Shown: piece after piece, positions 8,098-17,102 of the stretch
How the letters are laid out: the number at the start of each line of letters is the position of its first letter
Numbering within the stretch: the first letter of the stretch is position 1
Assembly (NCBI GenBank): GCA_041797745.1
Contig: JBHBZU010000041.1
Coordinates: 1-48,589 of the forward strand
Source of the DNA: UBA3871 sp041797745
Lineage (GTDB): Bacteria; Bacillota; Clostridia; Peptostreptococcales; Anaerovoracaceae
DNA length: 48,589 nucleotides
Direction: 5' to 3'
Notes under the pieces: generated by a model
What the model was told of the DNA's origin: nothing
What the model saw: the letters and a program-made list of their open reading frames with translations, nothing else
Database searches by the model: none
Made by a program: the position numbers and the translations under genes

Positions 8098-9525
8098 ATG
8101 CAACTTGGTTTTGGAATGAGAACCGAACAGTCTCAGAAGCTGGTTATGACTACTGAGCTGGTTCAGGCAATTAAATTATTACAGCTAAATTCCTTGGAAT
8201 TGTCTGCATATATGCAGGAACAGCTCTTATCAAATCCTGTGCTTGAATCATCGCAAACAGAACCAAACGCGCATTCAGAAACCGTTGTAAACAGAGACGA
8301 TTGGAATGACGACAGATATCAGCAGTCTACCGATTGGACAGAACAAATTGAAAGGCTCATCGACGCAGGAAAGACGGATATCAGTTATAGAAGCTATGAT
8401 ATGGCGGCAGGTGAAGCAAGCGAATTTAACTATGAAAATTTCGTCAGCAGTACGGAGACCTTAAAGGATCATCTCATGAGCCAGCTTCATTTGGCAAGGC
8501 TTGAGGAAGATGAAAAAAAGATTGCTGAATACATAATCGAAAGCATTGATGATAACGGTTATCTGTACATTCCCATTGGAGAAACTGCTTCGATTTTCGG
8601 TATCTCTCACGGCAAAGCGGAGGAAATATTATCGGTAGTTCAGAGCTTTGAGCCTACAGGTGTGGGGGCAAGATCCCTCCAAGAATGTTTAAGACTTCAG
8701 CTTATAGCTAAAGGAGAATACACAGAAGAACTGGAAGAGCTTATAAGCCGTTACATGACAGATATAGCGGAAAACAAAATTACGGTGGTTGCTAAAAATA
8801 TGGATTTGTCCGTAAAGGAAATTCAGGCTATGGCAGATGTTATCAAAGCCTTGGAGCCAAAACCCGGCAGGCAGTATGCAAGCAGCGCCGCCACCAGATA
8901 TATCATTCCTGACCTTTCTTTAGAAAAAATAGGAGATAATTATATAGTTTCCTTAAATAACGGCTCCATTCCGCACCTTAAAATTAACGGATACTATGAG
9001 GAACTGTTGAAAAAATCCAAGAATGACAAGGAGCTGAACCTGTACTTAAAGGAAAAGGTAAATTCTGCCATATGGCTGATGAAATGTATTGACCAGAGAA
9101 ACTCCACTATTATGAATGTGGCAACTTCTATTGTCCATCATCAGAGGGAATTTTTCGATTTTGGTGAAGACTATCTGAAACCCCTAACCTTAAAACAGAT
9201 TGCCGAGGAGGTGGGGGTACATGAGTCCACCGTCAGCAGAGCTGTAAACGGTAAGTATCTTCAAGCGGGAAGCGGTTCCTATGAGCTGAAATTTTTCTTC
9301 AAGAATGCATTGCCGTCAGCGGCAGGGGCAGAAGCTGTAGCCACCTTGCAGGTAAAGAAAAAGATTAAAGAAATGATTGGTCGTGAGGATACAAAATCAC
9401 CTCTTTCAGATCAGATAATCTCGGATACTTTCAAGAAAGAGGGCATAGACATTTCCCGAAGAACCGTTGCGAAGTATCGGGATGAGATGGGTATTTTGTC
9501 TTCTTCCAAGCGGAGAAGATATTAA
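8098..9525 (+). CDS. rpoN: RNA polymerase sigma-54 factor
   Basis: Alternative sigma factor that works only with AAA+ enhancer-binding activators at -24/-12 promoters. The glutamine/leucine-rich activator-interacting region opens the protein (EQSQKLVMTTELVQAIKLLQLNS, residues about 10-32). The core-binding region follows, then the helix-turn-helix (LKQIAEEVGVHESTVSRAV). The RpoN box is ISRRTVAKYRDEMGI near the end. I start at ATG 8098 after AGAGGGGAGG; the frame runs 25 codons further upstream, but that part lies over the promoter. It sits right before the glycolytic operon, as in several clostridia. No enhancer-binding protein and no clear -24/-12 site were seen in the window. Confidence 0.96.
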   Translation: MQLGFGMRTEQSQKLVMTTELVQAIKLLQLNSLELSAYMQEQLLSNPVLESSQTEPNAHSETVVNRDDWNDDRYQQSTDWTEQIERLIDAGKTDISYRSYDMAAGEASEFNYENFVSSTETLKDHLMSQLHLARLEEDEKKIAEYIIESIDDNGYLYIPIGETASIFGISHGKAEEILSVVQSFEPTGVGARSLQECLRLQLIAKGEYTEELEELISRYMTDIAENKITVVAKNMDLSVKEIQAMADVIKALEPKPGRQYASSAATRYIIPDLSLEKIGDNYIVSLNNGSIPHLKINGYYEELLKKSKNDKELNLYLKEKVNSAIWLMKCIDQRNSTIMNVATSIVHHQREFFDFGEDYLKPLTLKQIAEEVGVHESTVSRAVNGKYLQAGSGSYELKFFFKNALPSAAGAEAVATLQVKKKIKEMIGREDTKSPLSDQIISDTFKKEGIDISRRTVAKYRDEMGILSSSKRRRY

Positions 9526-9597
9526 AAACGTTACTAAAGCAGTATGGACTGCTAGTATATATTAAATTATTTTGTCTTATATTTTAGGAGGAACAAT

Positions 9598-10614
9598 ATG
9601 GCTATTAAAGTGGGCATTAATGGATTCGGTAGAATTTCAACAACTCTGATTCGAGCAATTTTAACAATGCCCGAAGTAGAAATTGCAGGTATCAACCTGA
9701 GAAACAACGATCTGGACTATATGGTTTACATGTTAAAGTATGACTCAACCTTTGGCAGATTCCCTGCAAGCGTTGACAAGTACGAAAAGGGTTTGGTTAT
9801 CGACGGTAAGAAAGTTCCTGTTTATGGAGAAGAAGATGCCAATAACATTCCATGGGCTGAGTGTGGCGCAGAGTACGTCGTTGACGGTACAGGTGCTTAT
9901 GTAACAAGCGAAAAAGCTCAGGCTCACCTGAAAGCCGGCGCTAAAAAGGTAATTATGTCCGCACCGGCAAAGGACAAGGAAACACCTACATTCGTATATG
10001 GCGTTAACCATCAGGATTACAAGAAAGAAATGAACATAATTTCCAACGCGTCCTGCACAACTAACTGCCTTGCACCTATCATGAAAGTTATCGAAGACAA
10101 CTACGGAATCAAGGAGGGACTCATGTCAACAATCCACTCCGCGACTTCAAAGCAGAAAGTAGTAGATTCACGTTCTATGAAAGACTGGAGAACAGGTCGT
10201 TCCGTCTTCGGAAACATTATTCCGACAACTACAGGTGCTGCTAAGGCTGTAGGCTTGGTTATTCCGTCACTTAAAGGCAAGATGACAGGAATTTCTTACA
10301 GAGTACCTACTGCGGACGTTTCTGTAATTGATGTTAACATCGTTTTGGAAAACCCTGCAAAGTATTCCGTTATTTGCGAAAAAATCAAGGAAGCTTCCGA
10401 AACTTATATGAAAGGTATCCTTGAATACGTAGATGATGAGGTTGTTTCAGGCGACTTCATCGGAGACCCTAACACTTCCATTTTTGATGCAAGACAGGGT
10501 ATCGAGCTCAACGACCACTTCTTCAAGTTCGTTGCTTACTACGATAATGAATATGGCTATTGTGTAAATCTGCTGAACATGTTAAAGCATATGGCAGCAG
10601 AAGATAATAAGTAA
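9598..10614 (+). CDS. gap: Glyceraldehyde-3-phosphate dehydrogenase 1, atypical cofactor pocket
   Basis: Phosphorylating GAPDH of glycolysis or gluconeogenesis. The nucleotide fold starts GINGFGRI; the active-site cysteine is in SNASCTTNC (about Cys153), and the base is His180. The sequence is closer to the E. coli GapA type (STIHSATSKQKVVD, MKDWRTGRS). At the end of the second beta strand, where NAD-specific enzymes have Asp (IND), this protein has GINLRNND, with Leu34-Arg35. Loss of that Asp together with an Arg is compatible with NADP use, but this is inference. A strong AGGAGG site precedes ATG 9598. It is the first gene of the pgk operon, and a second GAPDH follows pgk. Confidence 0.95.
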   Translation: MAIKVGINGFGRISTTLIRAILTMPEVEIAGINLRNNDLDYMVYMLKYDSTFGRFPASVDKYEKGLVIDGKKVPVYGEEDANNIPWAECGAEYVVDGTGAYVTSEKAQAHLKAGAKKVIMSAPAKDKETPTFVYGVNHQDYKKEMNIISNASCTTNCLAPIMKVIEDNYGIKEGLMSTIHSATSKQKVVDSRSMKDWRTGRSVFGNIIPTTTGAAKAVGLVIPSLKGKMTGISYRVPTADVSVIDVNIVLENPAKYSVICEKIKEASETYMKGILEYVDDEVVSGDFIGDPNTSIFDARQGIELNDHFFKFVAYYDNEYGYCVNLLNMLKHMAAEDNK

Positions 10615-10637
10615 TTAAAACTGGAAAGGATTTCATT

Positions 10638-11822
10638 ATGAAAAAAACTGTACGTGATATAGATGTGCGTGGAAAGCGCGTTTTAGTAAGATGCGATTTC
10701 AACGTTCCTATGCAGGAGGGCAAGATTACGGACGACATTCGTATCGTTTCAGCTTTACCTACCATTAAATACCTCATGGAGAATAATGCAAAGATTATTC
10801 TCATGTCACATATGGGACGTCCTGAGGGCGAGCCTAATATGAAGTTTACCTTGGAGCCCGTTGCAAAGAGAATTGAAGAGCTTCTCGGAAAGAAAATTGT
10901 TTTTATCAGCACACCAACAGTTGTTGATGAACAGGTTAAGGAAGCAGCTATGAATCTTAAAGAGGGCGAAATAATGCTTCTTGAAAATGTTCGTTTCCGC
11001 AAGGAAGAAACTAAGAACATCGACAGCTTCACCAAGGAACTGGCTCCGCTTGGAGAAATTTTCGTAAACGACGCATTCGGTACAGCTCACAGAGCTCATT
11101 GCACTACAGTAGGTATTGCAGATTATCTGCCATGCGTATCAGGTTTCCTTATCGAAAAGGAAGTGAAGTTTTTAGGCAATGCTGTTGAAAATCCGAAGAG
11201 ACCTTTCGTTGCTATCATGGGCGGTGCTAAGGTTGGAGATAAGATTCCTGTAATAAGAAATTTACTCAAGAAAGTAGATACACTCATTATCGGCGGTGGA
11301 ATGTCTTACACATTCTTCAAGGCAATGGGACTTGAAATCGGTACCTCCATTCTTGATAAAGACAATGTAGAACTGGCTAAGGGTCTTTTAGAAGAGGCAA
11401 AGGCTTTGGGCGTGGATATGCTCTTACCGGTAGACTGTGTGTGTGCCAAGGAATTTAAGAACGACACTGAATTTGGCGTATACGATAGAGAAAATATGCC
11501 GGCTGATATGATGGGTATGGACATCGGTCCAAAGACTATCGAGCTTTACAAAAAGGCTATCGGAACAGCAGGCACTGTTGTCTGGAACGGACCTGCGGGC
11601 GTATTTGAAATGGATAACTTTACAGTTGGTACTCGCGCTATTGCAGACGCATTGGCAGAATCCGATGGTGTTACTGTAATCGGTGGCGGAGATTCAGCTG
11701 CCGCAGTAGAAAAATACGGACTCAAGGACAAGATGACACACATCTCAACAGGTGGCGGAGCTTCCTTAGAGTTCCTTGAGGGAAAGGTACTTCCTGGCGT
11801 AGCGGCAATTCAGGACCTTTAA
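10638..11822 (+). CDS. pgk: Phosphoglycerate kinase
   Basis: Makes ATP from 1,3-bisphosphoglycerate. The N-terminal substrate domain has VLVRCDFNVPMQEGKITDD and the basic patch SHMGRPEGE. The C-terminal nucleotide domain has MGGAKVGDKI, WNGPAGVFE and the closing GGGDSAAAVE and STGGGASLEFLEG motifs. At 394 residues it is full length. ATG 10638 follows GAAAGGA, and the gene is 23 bases after gap1, so both belong to one transcript. Confidence 0.98.
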   Translation: MKKTVRDIDVRGKRVLVRCDFNVPMQEGKITDDIRIVSALPTIKYLMENNAKIILMSHMGRPEGEPNMKFTLEPVAKRIEELLGKKIVFISTPTVVDEQVKEAAMNLKEGEIMLLENVRFRKEETKNIDSFTKELAPLGEIFVNDAFGTAHRAHCTTVGIADYLPCVSGFLIEKEVKFLGNAVENPKRPFVAIMGGAKVGDKIPVIRNLLKKVDTLIIGGGMSYTFFKAMGLEIGTSILDKDNVELAKGLLEEAKALGVDMLLPVDCVCAKEFKNDTEFGVYDRENMPADMMGMDIGPKTIELYKKAIGTAGTVVWNGPAGVFEMDNFTVGTRAIADALAESDGVTVIGGGDSAAAVEKYGLKDKMTHISTGGGASLEFLEGKVLPGVAAIQDL

Positions 11823-11862
11823 TTGATTTAGAGTTTATGTTAGTAAAAGGAGGTTGCGTAAA

Positions 11863-12882
11863 ATGATTAATGTTGCTATTAACGGGTTTGGGCGTATCGG
11901 CAGACTGGCTTTTCGTCAGATTTTTGATGATAAGGAGACTTTTAAGATTGTTGCTATCAACGACCTGACAGACCCTAAAATGTTGGCTCATCTCTTAAAG
12001 CACGATAGCGTGCAGGGAGGCTACAGAGGGCATGAAGTCTTATGGGATGAAAATTCCATAACTGTGGATGGCGTAGATATTCCTATTTATGCAGAGGCAG
12101 ACGCAAGCAAATTACCTTGGGGCAAGTTAGGCATTGATGTGGTGCTGGAATGTACAGGTTTTTATACATCCAAGGCGAAATCTCAAGCTCATATTGACGC
12201 AGGGGCTAAAAAAGTTCTTATTTCTGCACCTGCTGGAAACGATTTGCCAACTATTGTTTATGGAGTAAACCATGAGACTTTGACAAAGGACGAGCATATT
12301 ATCTCCGGAGCCTCCTGCACAACTAACTGTTTGGCACCGATGGCAAAGGCACTAAATGAATATCGAGAACTTAGAACCGGCTTTATGACAACTATTCATG
12401 CATATACCGGAGATCAGATGATATTGGACGGTCCGCACAGAAATGGCGATTTGCGCAGAGCCAGAGCAGGTGCTATAAATATCGTACCTAATTCCACAGG
12501 TGCAGCTAAAGCCATAGGTTTGGTTATTCCTGAGCTTGACGGAAAGCTAATCGGCTCCGCACAGAGAGTACCGGTGGCTTCGGGCTCCATTACCATTCTT
12601 GATGCTACTCTTAAGGATACGACAGATTCCGTTACTGTTGAGGGTATCAATGCGGCTATGAAAGCGGCGGCGGATCAGTCTTTCGGATATACCGAAGAGG
12701 AACTGGTTTCCAGCGATATCATCGGCATGGAATACGGCTCATTGTTTGACGCAACTCAAACTTTGGCGCAACAGTGCGGAACTCATATTTATGAGGTAAG
12801 AGTTGTATCATGGTACGACAACGAAAACAGCTACACTTCGCAGCTGGTTAGAACCCTTAGATATTTAGGTAAATTCTTATAA
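11863..12882 (+). CDS. gap: Glyceraldehyde-3-phosphate dehydrogenase 2, NAD-type
   Basis: Second GAPDH of the operon. The catalytic cysteine is in SGASCTTNC (about Cys152), with His179 in TTIHAYTGDQ. VAINDLTDPKMLAHLLKHD carries the Asp34 that selects NAD. The sequence is of the B. subtilis GapA/GapB-like type (MILDGPHRNGDLRRARAGA), so it is not a recent duplicate of gap1. The length of 339 residues is normal. I start at ATG 11863, 9 bases after AAAAGGAGG; TTG 11854 touches that site. Confidence 0.95.
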   Translation: MINVAINGFGRIGRLAFRQIFDDKETFKIVAINDLTDPKMLAHLLKHDSVQGGYRGHEVLWDENSITVDGVDIPIYAEADASKLPWGKLGIDVVLECTGFYTSKAKSQAHIDAGAKKVLISAPAGNDLPTIVYGVNHETLTKDEHIISGASCTTNCLAPMAKALNEYRELRTGFMTTIHAYTGDQMILDGPHRNGDLRRARAGAINIVPNSTGAAKAIGLVIPELDGKLIGSAQRVPVASGSITILDATLKDTTDSVTVEGINAAMKAAADQSFGYTEEELVSSDIIGMEYGSLFDATQTLAQQCGTHIYEVRVVSWYDNENSYTSQLVRTLRYLGKFL

Positions 12883-12928
12883 AGGATATGTACCATATAG
12901 GTAAATATATTAAAGTAAGGAGAAAAAA

Positions 12929-13675
12929 ATGAAAACTCCATTTATAGCAGGTAACTGGAAGATGTTCAAGACAAATGCAGAAGCCAAGGCTTTCGCTGAA
13001 GCCTTTTGCAAGCTCTATGAACCCGATGATGTGAGAGTTGCCGTTTGTGCACCTTTTACACAGCTTGCAACACTTAAAGAAGCTTTTAAGGGAACTAAGA
13101 TTGGAGTGGGTGCACAGAATATGCACTTTGAAGATCAGGGTGCCTTTACCGGCGAAATCAGTGGGGCTATGCTGAAAGAAATCGGCGTTGATTACTGTAT
13201 TATCGGACATTCAGAGAGACGTCAGTATTTCGGAGAAACTGATGAAACTGTAAACAAAAAGCTTCACAAGGCTTTCAAAGAGGGAATCACACCTATCCTT
13301 TGCGTAGGTGAGACCTTGGAACAGCGTGATTCAGGCAAGGAGTACGATGTTGTAAGGCAGCAGCTTATTGCTGATTTAACAGGGCTTAAAAATGAGCAGA
13401 TTAGCAATCTGGTTATTGCATATGAACCGATTTGGGCAATAGGCACAGGTCGTACAGCTACTCCGGAGCAGGCTAACGAAATGTGCGGAGCTATTCGTGA
13501 TATCATTGAAGAGCTTTGCAATGTTGATGTCAGTTGCGACGTAACTATCCAGTATGGCGGAAGTGTAAAGCCGTCAAACGCAACAGAAATTATGAACATG
13601 GAAGAAATCGACGGAGCTTTAGTTGGCGGTGCCAGCTTGGTAGCTGAAGATTTCATTCAAATCGTAAACTTTTAA
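12929..13675 (+). CDS. tpiA: Triosephosphate isomerase
   Basis: Interconverts dihydroxyacetone phosphate and glyceraldehyde 3-phosphate. GNWKMFK holds the active-site Asn and Lys, IGHSERRQYFGE the histidine, and AYEPIWAIGTG the catalytic glutamate and phosphate loop. QYGGSVKPSN and GALVGGASL complete the phosphate site. At 248 residues the TIM barrel is full length. ATG 12929 follows TAAGGAG. Confidence 0.98.
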   Translation: MKTPFIAGNWKMFKTNAEAKAFAEAFCKLYEPDDVRVAVCAPFTQLATLKEAFKGTKIGVGAQNMHFEDQGAFTGEISGAMLKEIGVDYCIIGHSERRQYFGETDETVNKKLHKAFKEGITPILCVGETLEQRDSGKEYDVVRQQLIADLTGLKNEQISNLVIAYEPIWAIGTGRTATPEQANEMCGAIRDIIEELCNVDVSCDVTIQYGGSVKPSNATEIMNMEEIDGALVGGASLVAEDFIQIVNF

Positions 13676-13697
13676 TTTATAAAAACGGAGGTAAGAT

Positions 13698-14987
13698 ATG
13701 TCATTTATTGAAGACGTATGGGCAAGAGAAGTCTTGGATTCTCGTGGCAATCCAACAGTTGAAGTAGAAGTATTACTTGAAGACGGTAGCGAGGGTAGAG
13801 CTATGGTTCCATCCGGAGCTTCCACCGGTATTCATGAAGCTGTAGAGCTTAGAGACGGTGACAAGTCCAGATACCTTGGTAAAGGTACTCAGAAAGCCGT
13901 TGATAACGTAAATGAAATAATCGCAGAGGAAGTTATCGGCTGGGACGCATTTGACCAGGTTGGTCTTGATGAAATGCTTATCGAACTTGATGGCACTCCA
14001 AACAAGAGCAAACTGGGTGCAAATGCTATTTTAGGTGTTTCACTTGCTACGGCAAGAGCAGCTGCGGATTCTTTGGGATTGCCTTTATTCCAATACATCG
14101 GCGGTGTTAACGGAAAGGTTCTTCCAACACCTATGATGAACATATTAAACGGCGGTTCCCACGCTGATAACACAGTGGATATTCAGGAATTTATGATTAT
14201 GCCTGTTGGAGCACCGTCCTTTAAGGAAGCTCTCCGTATGGGTGCTGAAGTATTCCACAACCTAAAGACAGTGTTAAAGGGTAAGGGACTCAACACGGCA
14301 GTTGGCGACGAGGGCGGTTTTGCACCTAACTTGGCAACTAACGAAGAAGCTATTCAGGTTATTATCGAAGCCATAGAAAAAGCAGGGTACAAGGCAGGCG
14401 AAGATATTTGTATCGCATTAGATGTTGCCGCTTCCGAATTTTATGACGGTGACAAGAACATCTATAACCTGACAGGAGAGGGAGTTTCCCGCACCGCTAC
14501 CGAGATGATAGATTATTATGAAATGCTTATCACAAAGTATCCTGTAATCTCCATCGAAGACGGCCTTGCAGAAGACGACTGGGATGGCTGGAAACAGTTA
14601 ACCGACAGACTCGGAAAGAAGATTCAGCTGGTTGGAGACGACCTTTTCGTAACCAATACTGAAAGACTTGCTGACGGTATCGAAAAGAATACGGCTAACT
14701 CCATTCTTATTAAATTAAACCAGATAGGTACCCTTACTGAAACTCTTGACGCTATTGAAATGGCAAAGAGAGCAGGATATACAGCAGTGGTATCCCACCG
14801 TTCCGGCGAAACAGAAGACTCCACAATTGCAGATGTTGTAGTTGCAACAAATGCGGGTCAAATAAAGACAGGTTCCCTTTCAAGAACTGACCGTATTGCT
14901 AAATATAATCAGCTGCTTCGTATTGAAGAACTTTTGGGAACCTCTGCAAAGTATGCAGGAAGAGAAGCCTTTTACAATCTGCGCTAA
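13698..14987 (+). CDS. eno: Enolase
   Basis: Dehydrates 2-phosphoglycerate to phosphoenolpyruvate. The N-terminus AREVLDSRGNPTVEVEV and the substrate loop PSGASTGIHEA are typical. The Mg ligands lie in IALDVAASEFY, SIEDGLAEDDWDGW and VGDDLFVTN, and the catalytic lysine in ILIKLNQIGT. VSHRSGETEDSTIADL-type and IKTGS blocks follow. At 429 residues it is complete. It follows tpiA by 22 bases with a GGAGGT site; no gpmI separates them, unlike many Firmicute operons. A strong terminator lies downstream. Confidence 0.98.
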   Translation: MSFIEDVWAREVLDSRGNPTVEVEVLLEDGSEGRAMVPSGASTGIHEAVELRDGDKSRYLGKGTQKAVDNVNEIIAEEVIGWDAFDQVGLDEMLIELDGTPNKSKLGANAILGVSLATARAAADSLGLPLFQYIGGVNGKVLPTPMMNILNGGSHADNTVDIQEFMIMPVGAPSFKEALRMGAEVFHNLKTVLKGKGLNTAVGDEGGFAPNLATNEEAIQVIIEAIEKAGYKAGEDICIALDVAASEFYDGDKNIYNLTGEGVSRTATEMIDYYEMLITKYPVISIEDGLAEDDWDGWKQLTDRLGKKIQLVGDDLFVTNTERLADGIEKNTANSILIKLNQIGTLTETLDAIEMAKRAGYTAVVSHRSGETEDSTIADVVVATNAGQIKTGSLSRTDRIAKYNQLLRIEELLGTSAKYAGREAFYNLR

Positions 14988-15049
14988 TTAGGTGCTGATT
15001 AATAATAAGGGCTGACTGTTAACGGTTATTTACGGCTAATATTAAAAGG

Positions 15050-15082
15050 AAATCCCCGAAACGTGTATTTTCGGGGATTTTT
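15050..15082 (+). terminator. Intrinsic terminator of the glycolytic operon
   Basis: A 12-bp perfect stem (AAATCCCCGAAA with TTTCGGGGATTT) with a short loop and a T run. It separates eno from the 5-oxoproline cluster. Confidence 0.93.
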
Positions 15083-15117
15083 ATTGTTTAAAACCCTGTT
15101 TATCAGATCTGCAATAA

Positions 15118-15146
15118 TTGACAGAAAAATCCGTCATAGGTATAAT
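15118..15146 (+). promoter_or_regulatory. Consensus sigma-A promoter of the D-glutamate/5-oxoproline cluster
   Basis: TTGACA at 15118-15123 and TATAAT at 15141-15146, exactly 17 bases apart: a full consensus. It begins 35 bases after the eno terminator and 48 bases before the first gene start, so this cluster is its own transcription unit. Confidence 0.85.
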
Positions 15147-15193
15147 TAATTATATGAGATAGAATAAATTTTTTTCGGGGGACGGTTGAGAAC

Positions 15194-16264
15194 ATGGCTA
15201 TTGAGTTGAACAAAAACCGCATTGCACAGTGCAATGTGGGAAATAATCTGGACGTTATTGCAAGTCTTGACCCTAAAGGGTATGGGGTTTATAAGATTTT
15301 ATATGATTTAGCAACAGCCAAAGCCGGCGGGTCTTACAGCATGGCTGCTGCAAAGAAAATAAATGACATTTTATCAAAGGGAGAAAAGGTTTTCTTTATT
15401 ACAGGCTTTGTACTTACCCCGTTTTTGAAAGCGGAGACTGATGGTATTGCAGGCACTGTAATGCTTGCAAGAGTACTTAAAAAAGCCTATGGCATAGTTC
15501 CCATATATTTTTGTCCGAAAGACGCTGAAAGGGGATTAAAAGCCCTTACAGATAAGTTTGAAGCGGCAGGTCAGATAATAGTTTTTGAAAAGGATGTAAA
15601 TTTAGCAAATTCGCAGGCGGAAGACATAATCCAAGGAGAGTTTTTCAATAAGCATTTAGAGGGTAAACTGCCGAAAGCGTGCATTTCCATAGAAGCACCG
15701 GGAGCGAATGTCGCAGGAGTGTATCACAATGCCGCAGGTCTTGATGTAACCTGTCATGAGGGTAAGATGGATATTCTTTTTAAGAAACTTCAGGAAATGG
15801 GAGTAACCACTTTTGCCATAGGTGACCTGGGAAATGAGATAGGTATGGGAGCATTGGGCGAGGGCATTTGCAGATATATTCCGCGAACAGCTAAAGGAGA
15901 ATGTAACTGTGGCTGTGGAGGCGGTATCCTTGCAGCTACTTGTGCCGACTATTTGGTGACAGGAACCACTAGCGACTGGGCGGCTTACGCACTGGCAAAT
16001 GCAGTAGCTTTTATCAGTGATAAGATGGAATTGTCGCCGGATAGGGAAACAGTGAAGCTGTTACTGGAAAGCGAGGGACAATATGGTCTCATAGATATGC
16101 TGGGAGAGCCTATTGCGGCGGTGGACGGCTATGATTTGGAAATAAACTTGATGGTTGTTTCCTTGATGAATAAGTTGGTAAAGGACTTTAAGGAACAGTC
16201 AAAACCGTATATTAAATGGTATGAGGAAGTAGCCCTTAAAGGATATTTTGAAGAAAAGGTATAA
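15194..16264 (+). CDS. D-glutamate cyclase-like protein, DUF4392 (DGLUCY C-terminal half)
   Basis: Matches the C-terminal domain of animal D-glutamate cyclase (DGLUCY), which closes D-glutamate to 5-oxo-D-proline. Recognisable blocks are FFITGF near residue 67, KAETDGIAG near 80, SIEAPG near 165, the hallmark AIGDLGNEIGMG at about 208-219, and TTSDWAAYALANA near 258. A cysteine cluster, ECNCGCGGG at about 236-244, sits just before the last block and might bind metal. The protein is 356 residues with no N-terminal DUF1445 domain; that half is encoded separately at 19006. ATG 15194 has a GGGGGA site about 11 bases upstream. Family assignment is from recalled motifs; activity is inferred. Confidence 0.8.
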   Translation: MAIELNKNRIAQCNVGNNLDVIASLDPKGYGVYKILYDLATAKAGGSYSMAAAKKINDILSKGEKVFFITGFVLTPFLKAETDGIAGTVMLARVLKKAYGIVPIYFCPKDAERGLKALTDKFEAAGQIIVFEKDVNLANSQAEDIIQGEFFNKHLEGKLPKACISIEAPGANVAGVYHNAAGLDVTCHEGKMDILFKKLQEMGVTTFAIGDLGNEIGMGALGEGICRYIPRTAKGECNCGCGGGILAATCADYLVTGTTSDWAAYALANAVAFISDKMELSPDRETVKLLLESEGQYGLIDMLGEPIAAVDGYDLEINLMVVSLMNKLVKDFKEQSKPYIKWYEEVALKGYFEEKV

Positions 16265-16309
16265 AATAAATTATTGCATGAATGCATACAAATAAGAGGA
16301 GATAGGAAG

Positions 16310-17080
16310 ATGAAAAAGCTTAAGCTGGATTTAAATGCTGATTTGGGAGAGGGTACAGGTCTCACTATTTCAGATGTGGATAGAGGTATTATTGATGTGA
16401 TTACCTCTGCAAATATTGCTTGCGGATATCATGCGGGAAATAAGGACATCATGGAGGATGCGGTAAAATATTGCAAGGAGACGGAAACAAATATTGGCGC
16501 ACATCCGGGTCTTGACGATAAAGAAAATTTCGGGCGTTTACCTATGGACATAAGCCCCAAAGAAGCCTATAGCTTGGTTTTTAAACAGATTAGGGACTTG
16601 CAGGAAATTGCCGCAAATCAGGGAATTAAGCTCCACCACGTAAAACCCCATGGGGCACTATACAATATGGCGGCAAAGGATTTTCCTTTGGCACAGGCTA
16701 TTGCTAAAGCGGTATGCGATTGCAGCGCCTACAATGGAGGGTGTCAGCTTAAACTTTACGGACTTGCAGAAAGCAAGATGGCTGAGGCGGCAGCGGCGGA
16801 GGGAGTTTCGTTCTGTGCGGAGGTGTTTGCAGATCGTGCCTACAATGATGACGGCAGCCTTGTTTCCAGAAAGGAAGAGGGTGCTGTTATTACTGATAAA
16901 GAGGCAGTGGTTGAAAGGATTCTGAAACTGGTTAAGAAAGGTAAAATTACCACTATCAGCGGTCGCGATATTTTCATTAATGCAGATACGGTCTGTGTTC
17001 ATGGGGACACTGCCGGGGCCTTGGAACTGGCAAAGGCAATCAAATCCGTGCTGGATGATAAAAATTTAGATATATTTTAG
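16310..17080 (+). CDS. pxpA: 5-oxoprolinase (ATP-dependent) subunit A, LamB/YcsF family
   Basis: One of the three parts of the bacterial PxpABC enzyme, which opens 5-oxoproline to glutamate using ATP. The LamB/YcsF fold is clear: LDLNADLGEGTG at the start, SANIACGYHAGNK, IGAHPGLDD with FGRLPM, VKPHGALYN, and later FADRAYNDDGSL and VCVHGD. Its conserved Asp, His and Lys residues are present. I start at ATG 16310 after AGAGGAG, giving 256 residues, the family length; a TTG at 16274 lies upstream of that site. It is 45 bases after the DUF4392 gene and in the same orientation. Confidence 0.95.
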   Translation: MKKLKLDLNADLGEGTGLTISDVDRGIIDVITSANIACGYHAGNKDIMEDAVKYCKETETNIGAHPGLDDKENFGRLPMDISPKEAYSLVFKQIRDLQEIAANQGIKLHHVKPHGALYNMAAKDFPLAQAIAKAVCDCSAYNGGCQLKLYGLAESKMAEAAAAEGVSFCAEVFADRAYNDDGSLVSRKEEGAVITDKEAVVERILKLVKKGKITTISGRDIFINADTVCVHGDTAGALELAKAIKSVLDDKNLDIF

Positions 17081-17100
17081 GTATACTTTAGGTATACTTT
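17079..17100 (+). repeat. 11-bp direct repeat (AGGTATACTTT x2)
   Basis: Two exact, abutting copies of AGGTATACTTT that begin inside the pxpA stop codon. A small tandem duplication of unknown effect. Confidence 0.7.
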
Positions 17101-17102
17101 AA

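Noticed and set aside
9526..9597. Sigma-54 (-24/-12) promoter for the glycolytic operon
   Set aside because: No TGGCAC-N5-TTGC-like sequence in the interval, despite rpoN being adjacent.
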